From Nelumbo lutea (lineage: Eukaryota; Streptophyta; Magnoliopsida; Proteales; Nelumbonaceae): DNA of 64,000 bases. A program made the position numbers and the translations under genes. Location: positions 102,323,583-102,387,582 of the forward strand of contig JAKGHH010000003.1 in the NCBI GenBank assembly GCA_022828595.1, read 5' to 3'. Under the pieces are notes generated by a model. That model worked only from the letters and a program-made list of their open reading frames with translations, did not search any database and had not been told where the DNA came from. Below, piece after piece: positions 44,501-56,409 of this stretch; within the stretch, counting starts at the first letter, position 1, and every line of letters starts with the position of its first letter.

Positions 44501-46399
44501 ATAAGACAATTCTTTCACTATCCAATATAATCTTCTGACATGGCTCATTGATGCCAATTGAGGGCTTAAGGCCATTCAAGTAAATCCAAGTTAGTTATTT
44601 AATGTTTCAGAGTTTGGAAAGATTTTTCCAAAAGATCCACTTTACTGCAACTTTAATGTATAAGGTCTTCATAGCATTTATACCTGTGTTCCTGAGTGCC
44701 CCTAAATGCAATCACAATGGCATCAAGATCCTGTGCTACACCAATAAATGCCTGCAGAAGATGCTTACAGTGAGATCAGACCTTTGGAGACAGCAAAGAG
44801 GAAGAAGCATTTAGCTTTTCAAAACAGTGGAAGAAAATTTTGATAAAACAAATCATTGTGGTGTAGTATAGTTTTCTGGCTATAAAGTATATCATGTTTG
44901 CAATAGTATCTACCTGTAAACAGTGCTGGACATCAACAATCAACTCTATAATTTCAAATCCCTGTTTCAATATAAAAGAACATTTATCATTTGCCTAATC
45001 ATTAAGGAAGAAAATGCTATATCCTTCCACTGTTTAGGCAGTAACCAGAAATAAGCTCCCAAATCTTAATTTTACATTCACAGAATATAAAAAGTAGAAG
45101 TACCTTGGTCATGTGATCACATCTTGAGCATGTCCAAGTAAATAGTTCTGTTAGATCTGACATGTATACCTGCAAAATATAGAAGCATGCCTCTGATAAT
45201 CATTTACAAGTTATAGCTCAAGAGCTGAACTTAGGCAAGACAACAACAAATTGTACTACAATTAGTCAAGCAAGCAGTCTATTGAACCTGAGATCATGAA
45301 CCATGTCAATCAAAACTGAATAATTGAATAACAATTTGCAATAGGAAAAAAAAATGGTGAGTACAGAAGCTTCTGGTTACTCTCCAGTACTAATTCAAGA
45401 GAAATATTAATGTAAAAGATTACCGCAGATGCATACTCCACTAATATTGTGGCAAGAGTGTGATTGTATACAGGAAGATGGTCCCTGTTGTTCGCTTTAA
45501 GCTCTGTAATAGTGAATGAAAATGTTATGGGCCCGCCCACATCAGAAAAATATCATTAGAAACTGATCAATAGTTTATCACCCAACTCTAAGTTTAGTTT
45601 TTGTTAACACACAAGGAGAAGGTTCACTATGTATCAAAATATTAGATGAGATGTTTCAAAAGCTGTAAATAGCAAGATTTTTTCCCTCATCCCATTTCAG
45701 CTGTCTTTTAACAATAGAAAAATGACTATGCATAAAAATTTTTGCACAAGTATTAGTACAAAAAATAACTATTTTCATGAAAAGATAATTTCCGTCAAAT
45801 CATAATCACAGTTACCCTGTTGATGGTTCCAACAAAATATATAAGGTTGGCTACTCAGAATTTTTACTTTGTTCTTTTTATTTTAAAAGCTTGAACAGAT
45901 AGGATACAGGTACACCCAACTAATTTTACACGCATTAACTGCAAAATAAGAGTACAATGTTTCAACTTTCAAGGACTAAAACGAGGATGCAGAATATCAA
46001 TAGAACCGGTTCCACTCCACCATGAAATATATTTAGCTTAGCTACCTAACCTTTTTTTAGATGTTCGTGCATAGAATAATTCACCAACTAGAACAGAATT
46101 ATCCCAATTTTTCTTATGAGCATAGTAATTTAGAATTCAAGAATTCACACGGACGTCTTTGGACTGATAACTACGATTGCTACGAGTACAAAAACAATAT
46201 TGCCCTTAATCTACTCCTAATTTCCATATAAGGAAGCAGGCAAAATACCTCATAATCTGCAAATTAGCTGCTAGAAACGAAAATACATTTAACATCTAAT
46301 ATAAAGAACTGAATTCAACGGGGGAAGGAGTTAACCTCTGGCACCAGAAGCTGCAAATAAACATATTAAAATTGCCGTCTTTAACCACAGTCGTTTCAT
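41582..46399 (-). pseudogene. Class 3 lipase (alpha/beta hydrolase), ten exons, one internal stop
   Basis: Exons: 46399-46336, 45503-45424, 45169-45104, 44961-44914, 44751-44684, 44110-44038, 43931-43770, 43057-42863, 41982-41894, 41798-41582; 354 codons with no frameshift. Residues 1-20 form a signal peptide (MKRLWLKTAILICLFAASGA), so the enzyme would be secretory. Lipase_3 features follow: DAIVIAFRGTQ, the nucleophile elbow VTGHSMGGAMASF (Ser173), VMTFGQPRIGN, HDIVPHLPP (Asp229) and SITDH (His292), a full catalytic triad for acyl-ester hydrolysis. All introns are GT-AG except the last, which is GC-AG. Codon 120 in exon 6 is TAA (44077-44079) within DLFC.QLDLNYP, where relatives read about LFWKQLDLNYP. 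This stop precedes the active site, so the product would be void unless the base calls are wrong or exon 6 is bypassed. A MITE lies in the penultimate-exon intron. Confidence 0.85.
42314..42797. mobile_element. hAT-like MITE in a lipase intron, exact 8-base target duplication
   Basis: The ends are TAGGGGCGTGAGC and, reversed, TAGGGGTGAGCAAG, with CCGAACC and GGTTAACCG blocks inside. ATCTTATC flanks both ends exactly (42306-42313 and 42798-42805). The centre is an AT microsatellite. It lies in the intron between exons 8 and 9 and does not touch splice sites. Confidence 0.85.
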
Positions 46400-47329
46400 A
46401 TCCTTTCCCAAGAGTCGAACAATCAGAAGCAAACCAAAAATAAACGACAACGATTTCACACAGTTCAGTGTTCCGTTCTCTGTTTCGGCTTCTTCACTTC
46501 TAAACTCGATTCAACCCTCCCACCGCCAAGAAAAACGGGGGAAAGAGAGAATCAAATACAATAATCATAACTCAAATGGAAGCCGCAGTCAGTCGAAATT
46601 CATGCCCAAGTCTTCCCCACGAACAATCAGGACCTGAAAATCGGAATCAGTTAATTATAAGCAGCAAATTAGGGCAAAGATTCCAGAAACGCCAGAGCAG
46701 TATACAAATACATACCCTACCGACGTAACCGTCGACCTTTTTAAGGAACCAGTCAAATAAAGTCCGGCGAAACCCCGGAATTTAGCGTCGAATTCCAGGG
46801 AGCTGAAGCCGCACAATGATGGCAGCTACGGAGCCCTAAATTCCAGCTTGGGTTGGGAGGTCTTCAGTCTTCTCTGGTTGTATTCTTGTGCTTTTTAACT
46901 TCCGTCTCTGAACAGCGTAGAGAGGACGAAAGCCAAGAATGACAAGAGGGGAAGTTGGATAAAACAAGCAACAATAACAGTCGTAGTGACGACATCGCAG
47001 TCTAGCTCTGGCAGCTTCTATCTTGCGCTGGGCCGGTGGGCCCGCCCCGTTGTCATTTCTTGGGCGGTTGGGCTCTCTGTTGTGTCTGCAGCGATCTTAA
47101 TGAAACAGTACTCCCTGCTGCAACGAATCAGTAAATGATATGAAAATTATGAGATCTAAACTAAACCTGTTCACGAATCCGGGTTCGGGTCGGGCTTTCT
47201 CTGAACCAATGTTTAAAAACCGACTCTGAACCCAAAAAAACTGCTTTGGCCATGGGATTTTGGTTTAGTCGGTTGACCGTGTCATCAGAACAAATCGTCT
47301 GTTGTAATTTAAAAACTAGCGAATGGCCC
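46400..47329. other. Lipase 5' region; no other gene seen
   Basis: Sequence just right of 46399 should be 5' untranslated region and promoter of the lipase. 46400-46630 is typical leader sequence with CT-rich patches. GGGCCGGTGGGCCCGCCCC near 47032 includes GGGCCC elements often seen in plant promoters. No TATA box chosen. Confidence 0.4.
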
Positions 47330-49164
47330 GTACTAAGTACGGAAAAGTTAATTATATATATATATATATATGAATAAACATTAATGATTTTTATCATTAT
47401 TTTTTATTACTATTTATAAATTGCCATTTTTTAAGACATTCATACAGGTCCATATAAATTGACCCTTATATGTCAAACCTGTACAATTATACGAGTCATT
47501 AAGTTCAACTTGAATCACTTATTATTTTAATTTAACCATTCTTATTATTATTATTAATTTATTTTAGTATTTAATTTAAATTTCTTGTTATATAGTAATA
47601 ATAATAACTAAATTTGTAATTATTTAAATATTTACTTAAAATATTTTTTTCCAACCGAGTATAATTATTATATAATAGATTTGTTAATTTATATTTTGTA
47701 TTTAAGAATAAACACTAATGATTTTGCTTAACAATTTTAGTGATTGTTAATAAATATTGATTCTTATCTAAGGTTTAATTACTATATTTGGTAATTACTA
47801 TGCGGCATGCTTTGAATAAACATTAATGATAACTGATGATTGTTATTTAATTTTTTATTATTCACTTAATTAAGTACTTGATGATTGTTATTATTACTAA
47901 TTATTTCTATAAATAATTGATTGTTATTATTATTTATTTAATCCAATAATTTTCAGCAAGTAATTATTTGATTTAATTTGAATTATTTTATTTTTTTAAT
48001 TATTTATAATAGACATTTAGGGTAAGCTCTTCATTTGATTTAAGAGACTTACCATGTTTTATCTAGACAATGACCACATACTAAGTAAGGGGTAACTATA
48101 GTATCATTTAATTCGAAATTTACTATTTAACAGTAAAAAATCAATGTCGAGCAACCCACACCCAAAAAAGTTTTCAACAATATCAACAATACTGCTTATA
48201 TTTAGGGACGTATGAATGGATAAAAAGCATTTAAATATATCCATTCAAAGAGGCAATGAGGGAACTGCTTCAGGAAAAAAAAAAAAAGAAGCAAAGAAGG
48301 AAGAAAATTATTCAAAGTGATGCTAAGAAAAACAATCCATGCCAAACAACATTTGCAAGATGCATCCATCCTCTAAAGTAAGAGATGAAAAAATATATGA
48401 CTACAATCAAATCACCGTCATGTATGGCTACAATCAATTGATAATATAATCAGGACTCCAAAGCTCATCCAACAGAAGAAACATTAAAGAATTAAGAATA
48501 ATGGGACCATCCTAAGTCTGGGAATCACATCCAAGTTAGGTGGCAACACTTCTTTTGGTCAATCATGGTTATGGATTTTAAGTCTAAGCTCCCCAAGTTG
48601 CACGTACACCGGCTATAATTTATCTTTAGGAAAAAGATAGGGAAACCTGTACATAACCTAATGGTATGTTTGAATTATGGGAATTGGGAGATAGAAATAG
48701 GAAAGGTAAGTTGAAATTATAATTTTATGAACGTTGATGTGTCAATTAGAATACTCATAGATTTTTAGTTCATTCATTTAGTGGTAATTTGAATATATTT
48801 TTTATTCCATGTCTTTATTGAGTAATATAGATTAATAATATATTAATAATTATGAAATCAGTAATAATAATAAGTATATTATTATTATTATAATTTACTA
48901 ATATTGTATTCTTATTATGTTTGTTTTGATTTTGAAATAAGTAATATTAAATTATTTTTATTATTATTACTATTACTATCATATATATTTTTTGCTATGA
49001 AGTAATTAATTTGTTATAATTACAGTTTTTAGCTAATTCCTGAAATAGTAATTGCTTTTATAATTCTTTTAGTTTAACAATAGTGAATAATTGAAAGTTT
49101 ATAATTTAACTTTCACTAAATGAAATATTTATTAGAGACAATAATAGTATTAATTATAATTACT

Positions 49165-49207
<43 letters not shown>

Positions 49208-50291
49208 TAAATAAGTAACACTAATTATATATTTATAAATTCATTAATATGAATTAATATAAATACAAAATTATTATATCCCAATTAATAATTAACATTA
49301 TTAACATACTTTTTAATTTCCATTAATTAATTAACATTCTGAAGAAATAATTATTATTGTTATAATTAAGGAATTAATTATCAGTAAGTAATTATAATCA
49401 GTAATTAATTTTTATCAAAAATCATTATAATTAGTAATAATTAATTATAATTACTGATAATAATAATATAATTAATTATTTCATATCAATGTATGGATTA
49501 TAATTCTTTTATAATAATTCTAATATAAATAATTAACATTAAATAATTAATATGAGTTAATATAAATATAAAATGATTATTTCTAAATTATTAATTACCA
49601 TTATGAAAATCATTATTAATTATCATTCCGAATTAATAATGAGAAAAATTATTAGTAATTAAGTATTAGTAGTATGTATTATAAGAAATTATTATTGGTA
49701 ATTAATTATTATGAATGAGTTATTATTATTAGTAATTAATAGCTGAATTTAATTAATTATGTCATTAATTATTATTAGTACCCCTCTCTTTCAAAAAGTT
49801 GACTCATCATCATCGTCATCATCAACTGACAACAACTTAATAAATACATAATTTGATAAAAATAGGTAAATATCATTAATTTATTTTTTTATCTTTTAGA
49901 AAACTGAATAAGAGAAAAATAAAATGGTTAGCATTGCAAATGAAAAATTATTTGGATTTTGCAAAAAAAAATTATTGAACATAAAAAACCAATTATTCAA
50001 AAATAAGCTCGTTAAATCAAAGAGTAGTTAAAATTATTCAGTAAATAGTAATTTGAAGAAATTAAAATTAATAATTAATTATTTGTCTGAATTAAAATGG
50101 GTAATTTCAGCAAATAATTTTAAGTAATTAAAATTTTCCATTAACATTTTTTTAATAATAATCAGTATTGTTAATAGATTAATAACATATTAGTAACTAT
50201 GAAATCAGTAATAATAATAAGTATATTATTATTATTATTAAACTAATAATATATTCTTATTATGTGTGTATTGGTTTTGAAATTAGTAATA

Positions 50292-50352
<61 letters not shown>

Positions 50353-51463
50353 GTAATTAATTTTTTATAATTATGATTTTTAGTTAATTCATAAAATAAT
50401 ATTTTCTTTTATAATTCTTTAAGTTTAACAATATCAAATAATTGAAAGTTTTATAATTTAACTTTCACTAAATGAAGTATTTATTGGAGAATAATAATAG
50501 TATTAATTATAATTACTTGTAAGAATAATAATGTAAATAATTAACACTAATTATATATTTATACAATAGTTAATATGAATTAATATTAGTATAAAATGAT
50601 TATATCCCGATTAATAATTAACATTACTGAAATGCTTATTAATTACCATTAACTAATTAACATTCCAAAGTAATAATTATCACCATTAGTATTAGTAATA
50701 ATTAATTATAATTATTGATAATAATATAATTATATTAATTAATATAATATAATATTATCAATTATAATTAATGATAAATATAATTAATTATTTCATATAA
50801 ATGTATGAATTATAATTTCTGATAATAATAATTATAATATAGTAATTAACATTAGATATTTATTTTCAAAATAATTAATATGAGTTAATATAAATATACA
50901 ATGATTATTCCTTAATTGTTAATTACCATTATTAAAATATTTATTAATTATCATTTCGAATTAATAATGAGGAATATTGTTAGTAATAAATTATAGTAAT
51001 TAAGTATTAGTAATAGTTATTATAAGAAATTATTTTCTGAATTAATAATGAGCAATATTATCACTAATTAATTATTATCATCAATTAAGTAATAGCAGTA
51101 ATTATTATTATTATTAGTAATGAATTGCTGGAATTAATTAATTAGAAGTAGTTAACAACAATTAATTAGTAATTAACAATAATTATTATTAGTATTTAAT
51201 AGCCATAATTAATTAATTAGAAGTAGTTTACAATAATTATTATTAATAATCAATAGCTGGAGTTAATTAATTAGTTTAATAGTTAACAGTAATTAATAGC
51301 ACAGTTTCCTTCCTTTAGGAAATGATTGAAAGTGGGAGCTTCCCACTTCTCACAACTCTGCATGGTGGTGGACTCCACTCTGCATGTTACTGGGCTCTTT
51401 TTTTGAACTACCACTAATCAAAATTTGACACATGTCTAGTGGGCTCTATTCTTGAACTACCAC
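47330..51463. repeat. Very AT-rich region with TAA/ATT repeats
   Basis: About 4.1 kb made largely of TAATTATTA-type words, with (TAA)n near 49167-49206 and (ATT)n near 50292-50351. No open frame of note exists in 47400-51500. A more ordinary patch at 48120-48700 has mixed composition but no gene. 51300-51463 leads into element C. Confidence 0.8.
48820..51290. repeat. Degenerate 1.35-kb direct duplication in the AT-rich region
   Basis: The block GAAATCAGTAATAATAATAA at 48854 recurs at 50201, and ATTTAACTTTCACTAAATGA near 49103 recurs near 50455. Intervening order is shared, and the offset is 1347-1352 bases. Two diverged copies, roughly 48820-50150 and 50165-51290, are implied. Confidence 0.7.
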
Positions 51464-52326
51464 CAATGTAACCGTTTCTGGTCACATACCATTTTTTTTT
51501 GTGATGTATCAATTTTTGGCTAAGTGCCTCGTCATCTTGTTTGCTCCCATGTGGTTGGTGACTCAGAGGCTGAAGTGGAGCTCCCTGGTGGCGAGCTGCC
51601 TAGTGGTGAGCTACTTGGTGGCGAACTGCCTAGTGCTGAGCTGTCTGGTGTCGAGTCGCCTAGTGGTGAGCTACCTTGATGTCGAGCCGCTTGGTGGTGA
51701 GCTACCTTGATGTCGAGCTCCCTAGTGGTGAGCTTGATGAGCTTTATTGCTCATTTAGAGGCCTGCAAGGAACCAATTGTCAGAGGACCCGGGGTGGCTT
51801 ACTCGGCGGGGACACTCCGATGGCTAAGTTAGCACAGTATAGTAGTAGAGAGCTTGAAGATGATATAAGAGAATGAGAGAGCTAGAGAGCAGAGATTACC
51901 ATCCTTCCTTCGCCCCTGGGGGGTGAGGTCTTTATATACTGAAGTCCTCGTGGGTTAGGTGGAGCAGTTCCTGGATTCCCGTTGTGATGGGACCTACTTT
52001 CGTGTTAGGTGGGGATAAAGCCACCAACTGGTAAGGTTGCCCATTTCCGCCTGATTCGGGGAGTGGGTGAGCTAATATAGTCGTTACAAGTCACAATCCC
52101 GTAAAATGCGGGGTACGGTGGTGAGCTCCTCGGGGTTGTCAGGTTGGCACCTATGTCAGGCCGCCAGGTCGTGCCTGGGCCAAGCCGCACCTGTGCCATG
52201 CTACGCCTGGTGGGACCATCAACTTAGAAAAGACAAGTTGTTTCCAAAGTGGTCCCGGGTGTCACCTAGTTGTTCTGAGGTGCCAGGTGTCATAATGTCA
52301 TTGGAGAGCCAAATCCGCCCTCATCA
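51464..52326 (-). repeat. Left (3') LTR of element C
   Basis: It matches 53403-54372 along its length, but lacks a 30-base unit of the GGTGAGCTACCTTGATG repeat. The outer end begins CAATGTAACC where the other LTR has TGATGTAACC, so the terminal dinucleotide is mutated. TATATAAAG on the minus strand lies at 51931-51939. Confidence 0.85.
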
Positions 52327-52423
52327 TTTGCCCCACACTCCCGAGCTGAAAGTAACTCAGCGAAGGGAGTAGATTTCTCCTTTTGGCTCATAAGTCGACG
52401 AGCTCGTAAGCGCTGATTCAATT

Positions 52424-53030
52424 CCTTAGGCTTTGGGAGCGACTCGCAGTCCACTCCTTGATTTTGCCCATGCCGAAGAGGCAACTAGGTTTTATGCGGT
52501 GAGGTCTCTGTGAGGTGTCGGGTTGACCAGGTGTCGGGCTACCTGTGAGGTGTCGGGTTGACTGGGTGTCGGACTGCCTATGAGGTGTCGGGCTAACCGG
52601 GTGTCGAGCTGCTTGTGAGGTGTCGGGCTGACGGGGTGCCGAACTGCCTGTGAGGCATCGGGATCTCTGCCAGTTCAGTACTGTAGCCCTTAGGCTTTGG
52701 GGGCAACTTATAATCCACTTTTGTTGATTTTTCCCATGTCGACGAGGCGGCTCGGTCCTGTGCAGTATTGTAGCCTTTAGTCTTTGGGAGCGACTATTAG
52801 TCCACTCCTGGACTTTGCCCATGCCGAAGAGGTGACTGGGTCTTATGCAATATTGTAGCCTTTAGGCTTTGGGAGCGACTCGTAATCCACTCCTGGACTT
52901 TGCCCATGCCGAAGAGGCGACTGGGTCTTAAGTGACATTGTAGCCTTTTAGGCTTTGGGAGCGACACGTAGTCCACTCCTAGACTTTGCCCATGCCGAAG
53001 AGGCGATTGGGTCTTAAGTGATGAGGAAGT
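52424..53030 (-). repeat. 85-86-base tandem repeat inside element C
   Basis: CCTTTAGGCTTTGGGAGCGA starts units at 52424, 52688, 52774, 52859 and 52944. Each includes CATGCCGAAGAGGCGACTGG. The last four are contiguous. A second, shorter repeat (GTGAGGTGTCGGGTTGAC and variants, about five copies) fills 52500-52665. Confidence 0.8.
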
Positions 53031-53380
53031 CTTTATCAATTCGTAAGTTCGTGCCAGGGCTAGGCCACCAGGTCGTGCCTGTGCCAGGTCACGCCTGCGC
53101 CAGGCCGCGCCTGTGCTGGGCCGCGCCTGTGCTGGGCCATGCCTGTGCCAAGCTGTACCTGTGCCAGGCCACGCCAGTTTTCTAAAAAGTGATGAGGTTT
53201 TATCTGAATTGAAAGTAGAGTTGGTAGAGCTGCTTAGTCTGTTAGCTCCCTGCATAGTCTTTGAGTTCATAAAAAATGGAAACCATAAAGCGAGAGCTTC
53301 AGTTCCTAAAAAGTGAGGACTTAGCTTTCTAGGAGAAGAGGACTTGGCTTTTGTGGGATGAGAACTTAGCTTTTTGTAGC

Positions 53381-53401
53381 GTTTCCCACAGACGGCGCCA
53401 A
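53381..53401 (-). other. Primer-binding site of element C
   Basis: On the minus strand TTGGCGCCGTCTGTGGGAAAC follows the LTR end immediately. It matches the site of element B except for one base. Confidence 0.8.
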
Positions 53402-53402
53402 A

Positions 53403-54372
53403 TGATGTAACCGTTTCTGGTCACGTATCAGTTTTATTTATTTTTTTTTTTTGTGATGTATCAATTTTTGGCTAAGTACCTCGTCATCTTGTCTGCTTCC
53501 ATATGGTCGGTGACTCAGAGGCTGAAGTGGAGCTCCCTGGTGGCGAGCTACCTGGTGGTGAGATACCTGGTGGCGAACTGCCTGGTGGTGAACTACCTAG
53601 TGCCGAGCCGCCTAGTGGTGAGCTACCTTGATGTCGAGCTCCTTGGTGGTGAGATACCTTGATGCGAGCTCCCTAGTGGTGAGCTACCTTGATGTTGAGC
53701 TCCCTGGTGGTGAGCTTGATGAGCTTTGTTGCTCTTTTAGAGGCCTACAAGGAACCAAATGTCAGAGGACCCGGGGTGGCTTACCCAGAAAGGACACTCC
53801 GATGGCTAAGTTAGCACAGTATGGTAGTAGAGAGCTTGAAGATGATATAAGAGAATGAGAGAGCTAGAGAGCAGAGATCACCATCCTTTCTTCGCCCCTA
53901 GGGGGTGAGGTCTTTATATACTGGAGTCCTCGTGGGTTAGGTGGAGCAGTTCTTGGATTCCCACTGTGATGGGACCTGCTTTCGTGTTAGGTGGGGATAA
54001 AGCCACCACCTGGTAAGGTTTCCCATTTCCACCTGACTCGGGGAGTGGGTGAGCTAATATAGTCGTTATAAGTCACAATCCTGTAAAATGCGAGGTACGG
54101 TGGTGAGCTCCTCGGGGTTGTCAGGTTGGCGCCTATGTCAGGCCGCCGTCTCGTGCTAGGGCCAGGTCGCGCCAGGGCCAGGCTGCCAGTTCGTGCCAGG
54201 GCCAGGCCACCAGGTCACGCCTGTGCCAAGCCGCGCCTGTGCCAGGCTACGCCTGGTGAGACCATCAACTTAGCAAAGGCAAGTTGTTTCCAAAGTGGTC
54301 CCGGGTGTCACCTAGTTGTTCTAAGGTGCTAGGTGTCATAATGTCATTGGAGGGCCAAATCCGCCCTCATCA
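53403..54372 (-). repeat. Right (5') LTR of element C
   Basis: 970 bases, starting on the minus strand TGATGAGGGCGGATTTGGCC and ending GGTTACATCA. It contains several copies of GTGCCAGG.C.CGCC and of GGTGAGCTACCTTGATG. Confidence 0.85.
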
Positions 54373-55179
54373 ACCACTAATCAAAATTTGTCACATGTTC
54401 ATTTTGTTTAAATATTTGGAATGACAAGTGTCTGAATATAAATGGGCCACATGTCTACTGTAGGGGGGCTTTGTCCTGAAATCATTCCTTTAATATATAT
54501 ATTAGATATTCATCTGCCTAGGTCAGTAGGTCGTTAATCGAGCTAATCATTTTTGGCAAAGGAACGTTTTAGAGGTGAAACAGAACCAGTTCCTTGAATG
54601 GTTTTAGGCCAAACTATCTAACCATCTTATTCAACCTAAATGAGCCAAAGCTTGATCCTCATATAAAGCTTAAAGCTCAACCTAGAATTGATTTATAAGA
54701 AATTTGTCACTTATTATTCAAAAATAAAATTAATTTATTTATATTAAACTACCTCAAAACCAAAAAAAACAAAAGACTTTATGACTTAAAAAAGAAAAGA
54801 GGAATAAAGAAAATATATATTTATTTATTATATAAAATATATTTTTGTTATATAAAAATACATTTTATTATATAAAATATTATCATACTGGGGCCAATTT
54901 GAACTCGATGAGATAATGGCACCTTTTGAAGCATAATAACAGTAAAAGTAATAAATTTAATGAAATTTCAAAAATAAATTAACTTTTTAAAAATAATAGA
55001 GATTATATCATATAAGGGCAACTTTTGGACCCTAATATCAATAAAAGTAATAAATTTAATAAAATTTAAAAAATAATATAAAAAATGAGCAAAAGTACTA
55101 TTCATCATCATCTTCTTCTAGATTATTCTTCAAAGCCGCCCACCGCCACCTCCACCCACCTCCGCCTCTGCCTCCAAAG
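54373..55179. other. No gene seen
   Basis: AT-rich intergenic sequence. A short copy of the dispersed AGGTCAGTAGGTCGTTAATC-type repeat lies at 54510-54610. 55100-55170 is a CTT/CCACC-rich stretch leading into the exon remnant at 55180. Confidence 0.4.
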
Positions 55180-55623
55180 GTGGGCAGCGGCGGCACTGGT
55201 CTACCATCCTCCATAAAGATTGTAGAAGATTTTGGGTATGATGAAATAAATCCATTTCATAAGTACAAGATATTAGATCCGTTGAAGGTAGTTGAAGAAG
55301 ACCAATTTGGAAACTACAAGACTGGAGTAACAAAGAAAGGTTTTTATAGAGACTCAGCATTCTGTCATGCACTCAAGGTGTTCGTTGAAAATATTTGTGA
55401 GAAGAGAGGCTGTCTTTCTGGCTCGGACACAGGAGGATTTACAAATCTACAGGCAGGTCAGTATAATTTGAAAGAAAATCTGTTTTTTCATAGGCCTCAC
55501 CCTGTGGTTAAATCTCTACCAACGTGAAAATTGTCTTTTGGGAATGCTAAGGGTTGTAATAATCCAATGGTGCATTTCTTGAAAAGATTTTGTAATACAG
55601 AAAACCCTGATGTCAGAAAGAAG
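55180..55623 (+). pseudogene. Unrecognised coding-like segment
   Basis: The frame gives SIKIVEDFGYDEINPFHKYK, VVEEDQFGNYKTGVTKKGFY, DSAFCHALKVFVENICEKRG and LSGSDTGGFTNL, then a possible exon end at CAG|GTCAGT near 55456. Further on, 55560-55620 reads NPMVHFLKRFCNTENPDVRK before a TAG. The residue mix looks like real protein, but there is no ATG in frame at the start and I recognise no family. It may be a captured or decayed exon. Confidence 0.35.
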
Positions 55624-55799
55624 GCTGACACGAGAAAATAGCCAGCTAACTTACTTACAAACAATATGTCATATTTCAGATGATTCATATTGGAAATGGA
55701 GAATACCAAGAAAGAAGCATCTGGTTCATATTGAAAATGGAGAATACCATAGACCACCTGTAAATTGAATTTGAATTTGGATTTCAATTGGATGGATAT

Positions 55800-56409
55800 T
55801 AAACATTGTGAATAAAATGAGTTAAAAAAATCAAATTAAATATTGTATCTTATATATATCTATTAATACGAAATGGGTGCTTTCTACATCTTGGAAATGG
55901 AATCTACTCGTGCCAATAGATCCCATGTGCGAACACCCATTTCCTATTAATAGATATATAAGATAACAATAATTACTGATTAGTATAGTAATTAATTACT
56001 GTAATTACAGTAATTTAATAAATATATAATTAATGATTATAATTAATAATTACTGTTATTATAAATATTGTTAATAAATAGATATTTACTTTAATTTTAC
56101 TTTAAATTAAAATTATAAATATTGTTAATAAATTTAGTAATTATTATATTAAAAATAATTTAAAATGTTATTAAAAGTATTGTTATTGATTATTTAATAA
56201 AATATTATAATTACTTACTATTGCTAATAAATACTGCTATTTTAATTTAATTTTGGTAAATATTAATTTAATGAATATTGTTAATAAATCATATTCATAA
56301 ATTTAATAATTATTGTTATATTAAAAATAACTAAATAATATTATTAAAACTATAATTAATGATTATTTAATTAAATAGTATAATTACTTATTATTATTGA
56401 TAAATGTTG
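55800..56409. other. AT-rich sequence, no gene seen
   Basis: TAATTATTA-type sequence similar in texture to 47.4-51.3 kb. A short inverted pair ATGGGTGCTTTCTACATC / ATGGGTGTTCGCACATGG (reversed) with AGATATATAAGATA-like words lies at 55850-55975. Confidence 0.4.

Larger units (their letters stand above)
51464..54372 (-). mobile_element. Element C: complete non-autonomous Tat-related LTR element
   Basis: Two LTRs (51464-52326 and 53403-54372) bound 1076 bases with no gag or pol. On the minus strand there are a primer-binding site (53401-53381), tandem repeats and a polypurine tract (GGGAGTGTGGGGCAAA, 52342-52327). ACCAC flanks both sides (51459-51463 and 54373-54377) as a 5-base target duplication. 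The LTR promoter block CGAGGACTTCAGTATATAAAG and the internal motif CCCATGCCGAAGAGGCGAC both have counterparts in element A, so the two are related. It would need enzymes supplied by another element. Confidence 0.85.

Noticed and set aside
51501..51876. Plus-strand frames with repeated SCLVVSYLV
   Set aside because: These are translations of the GGTGAGCTACCTTGATG tandem repeat in the LTR of element C.
52424..53030. Regularly spaced repeats that might suggest a CRISPR array
   Set aside because: The units are contiguous 85-86-base tandem repeats with no unique spacers, inside a plant LTR element.
52418..53270. Long minus-strand frames rich in Arg, Pro and Gln in element C
   Set aside because: They are produced by the tandem repeats and carry no domain; frame changes between repeat units show no coding constraint.
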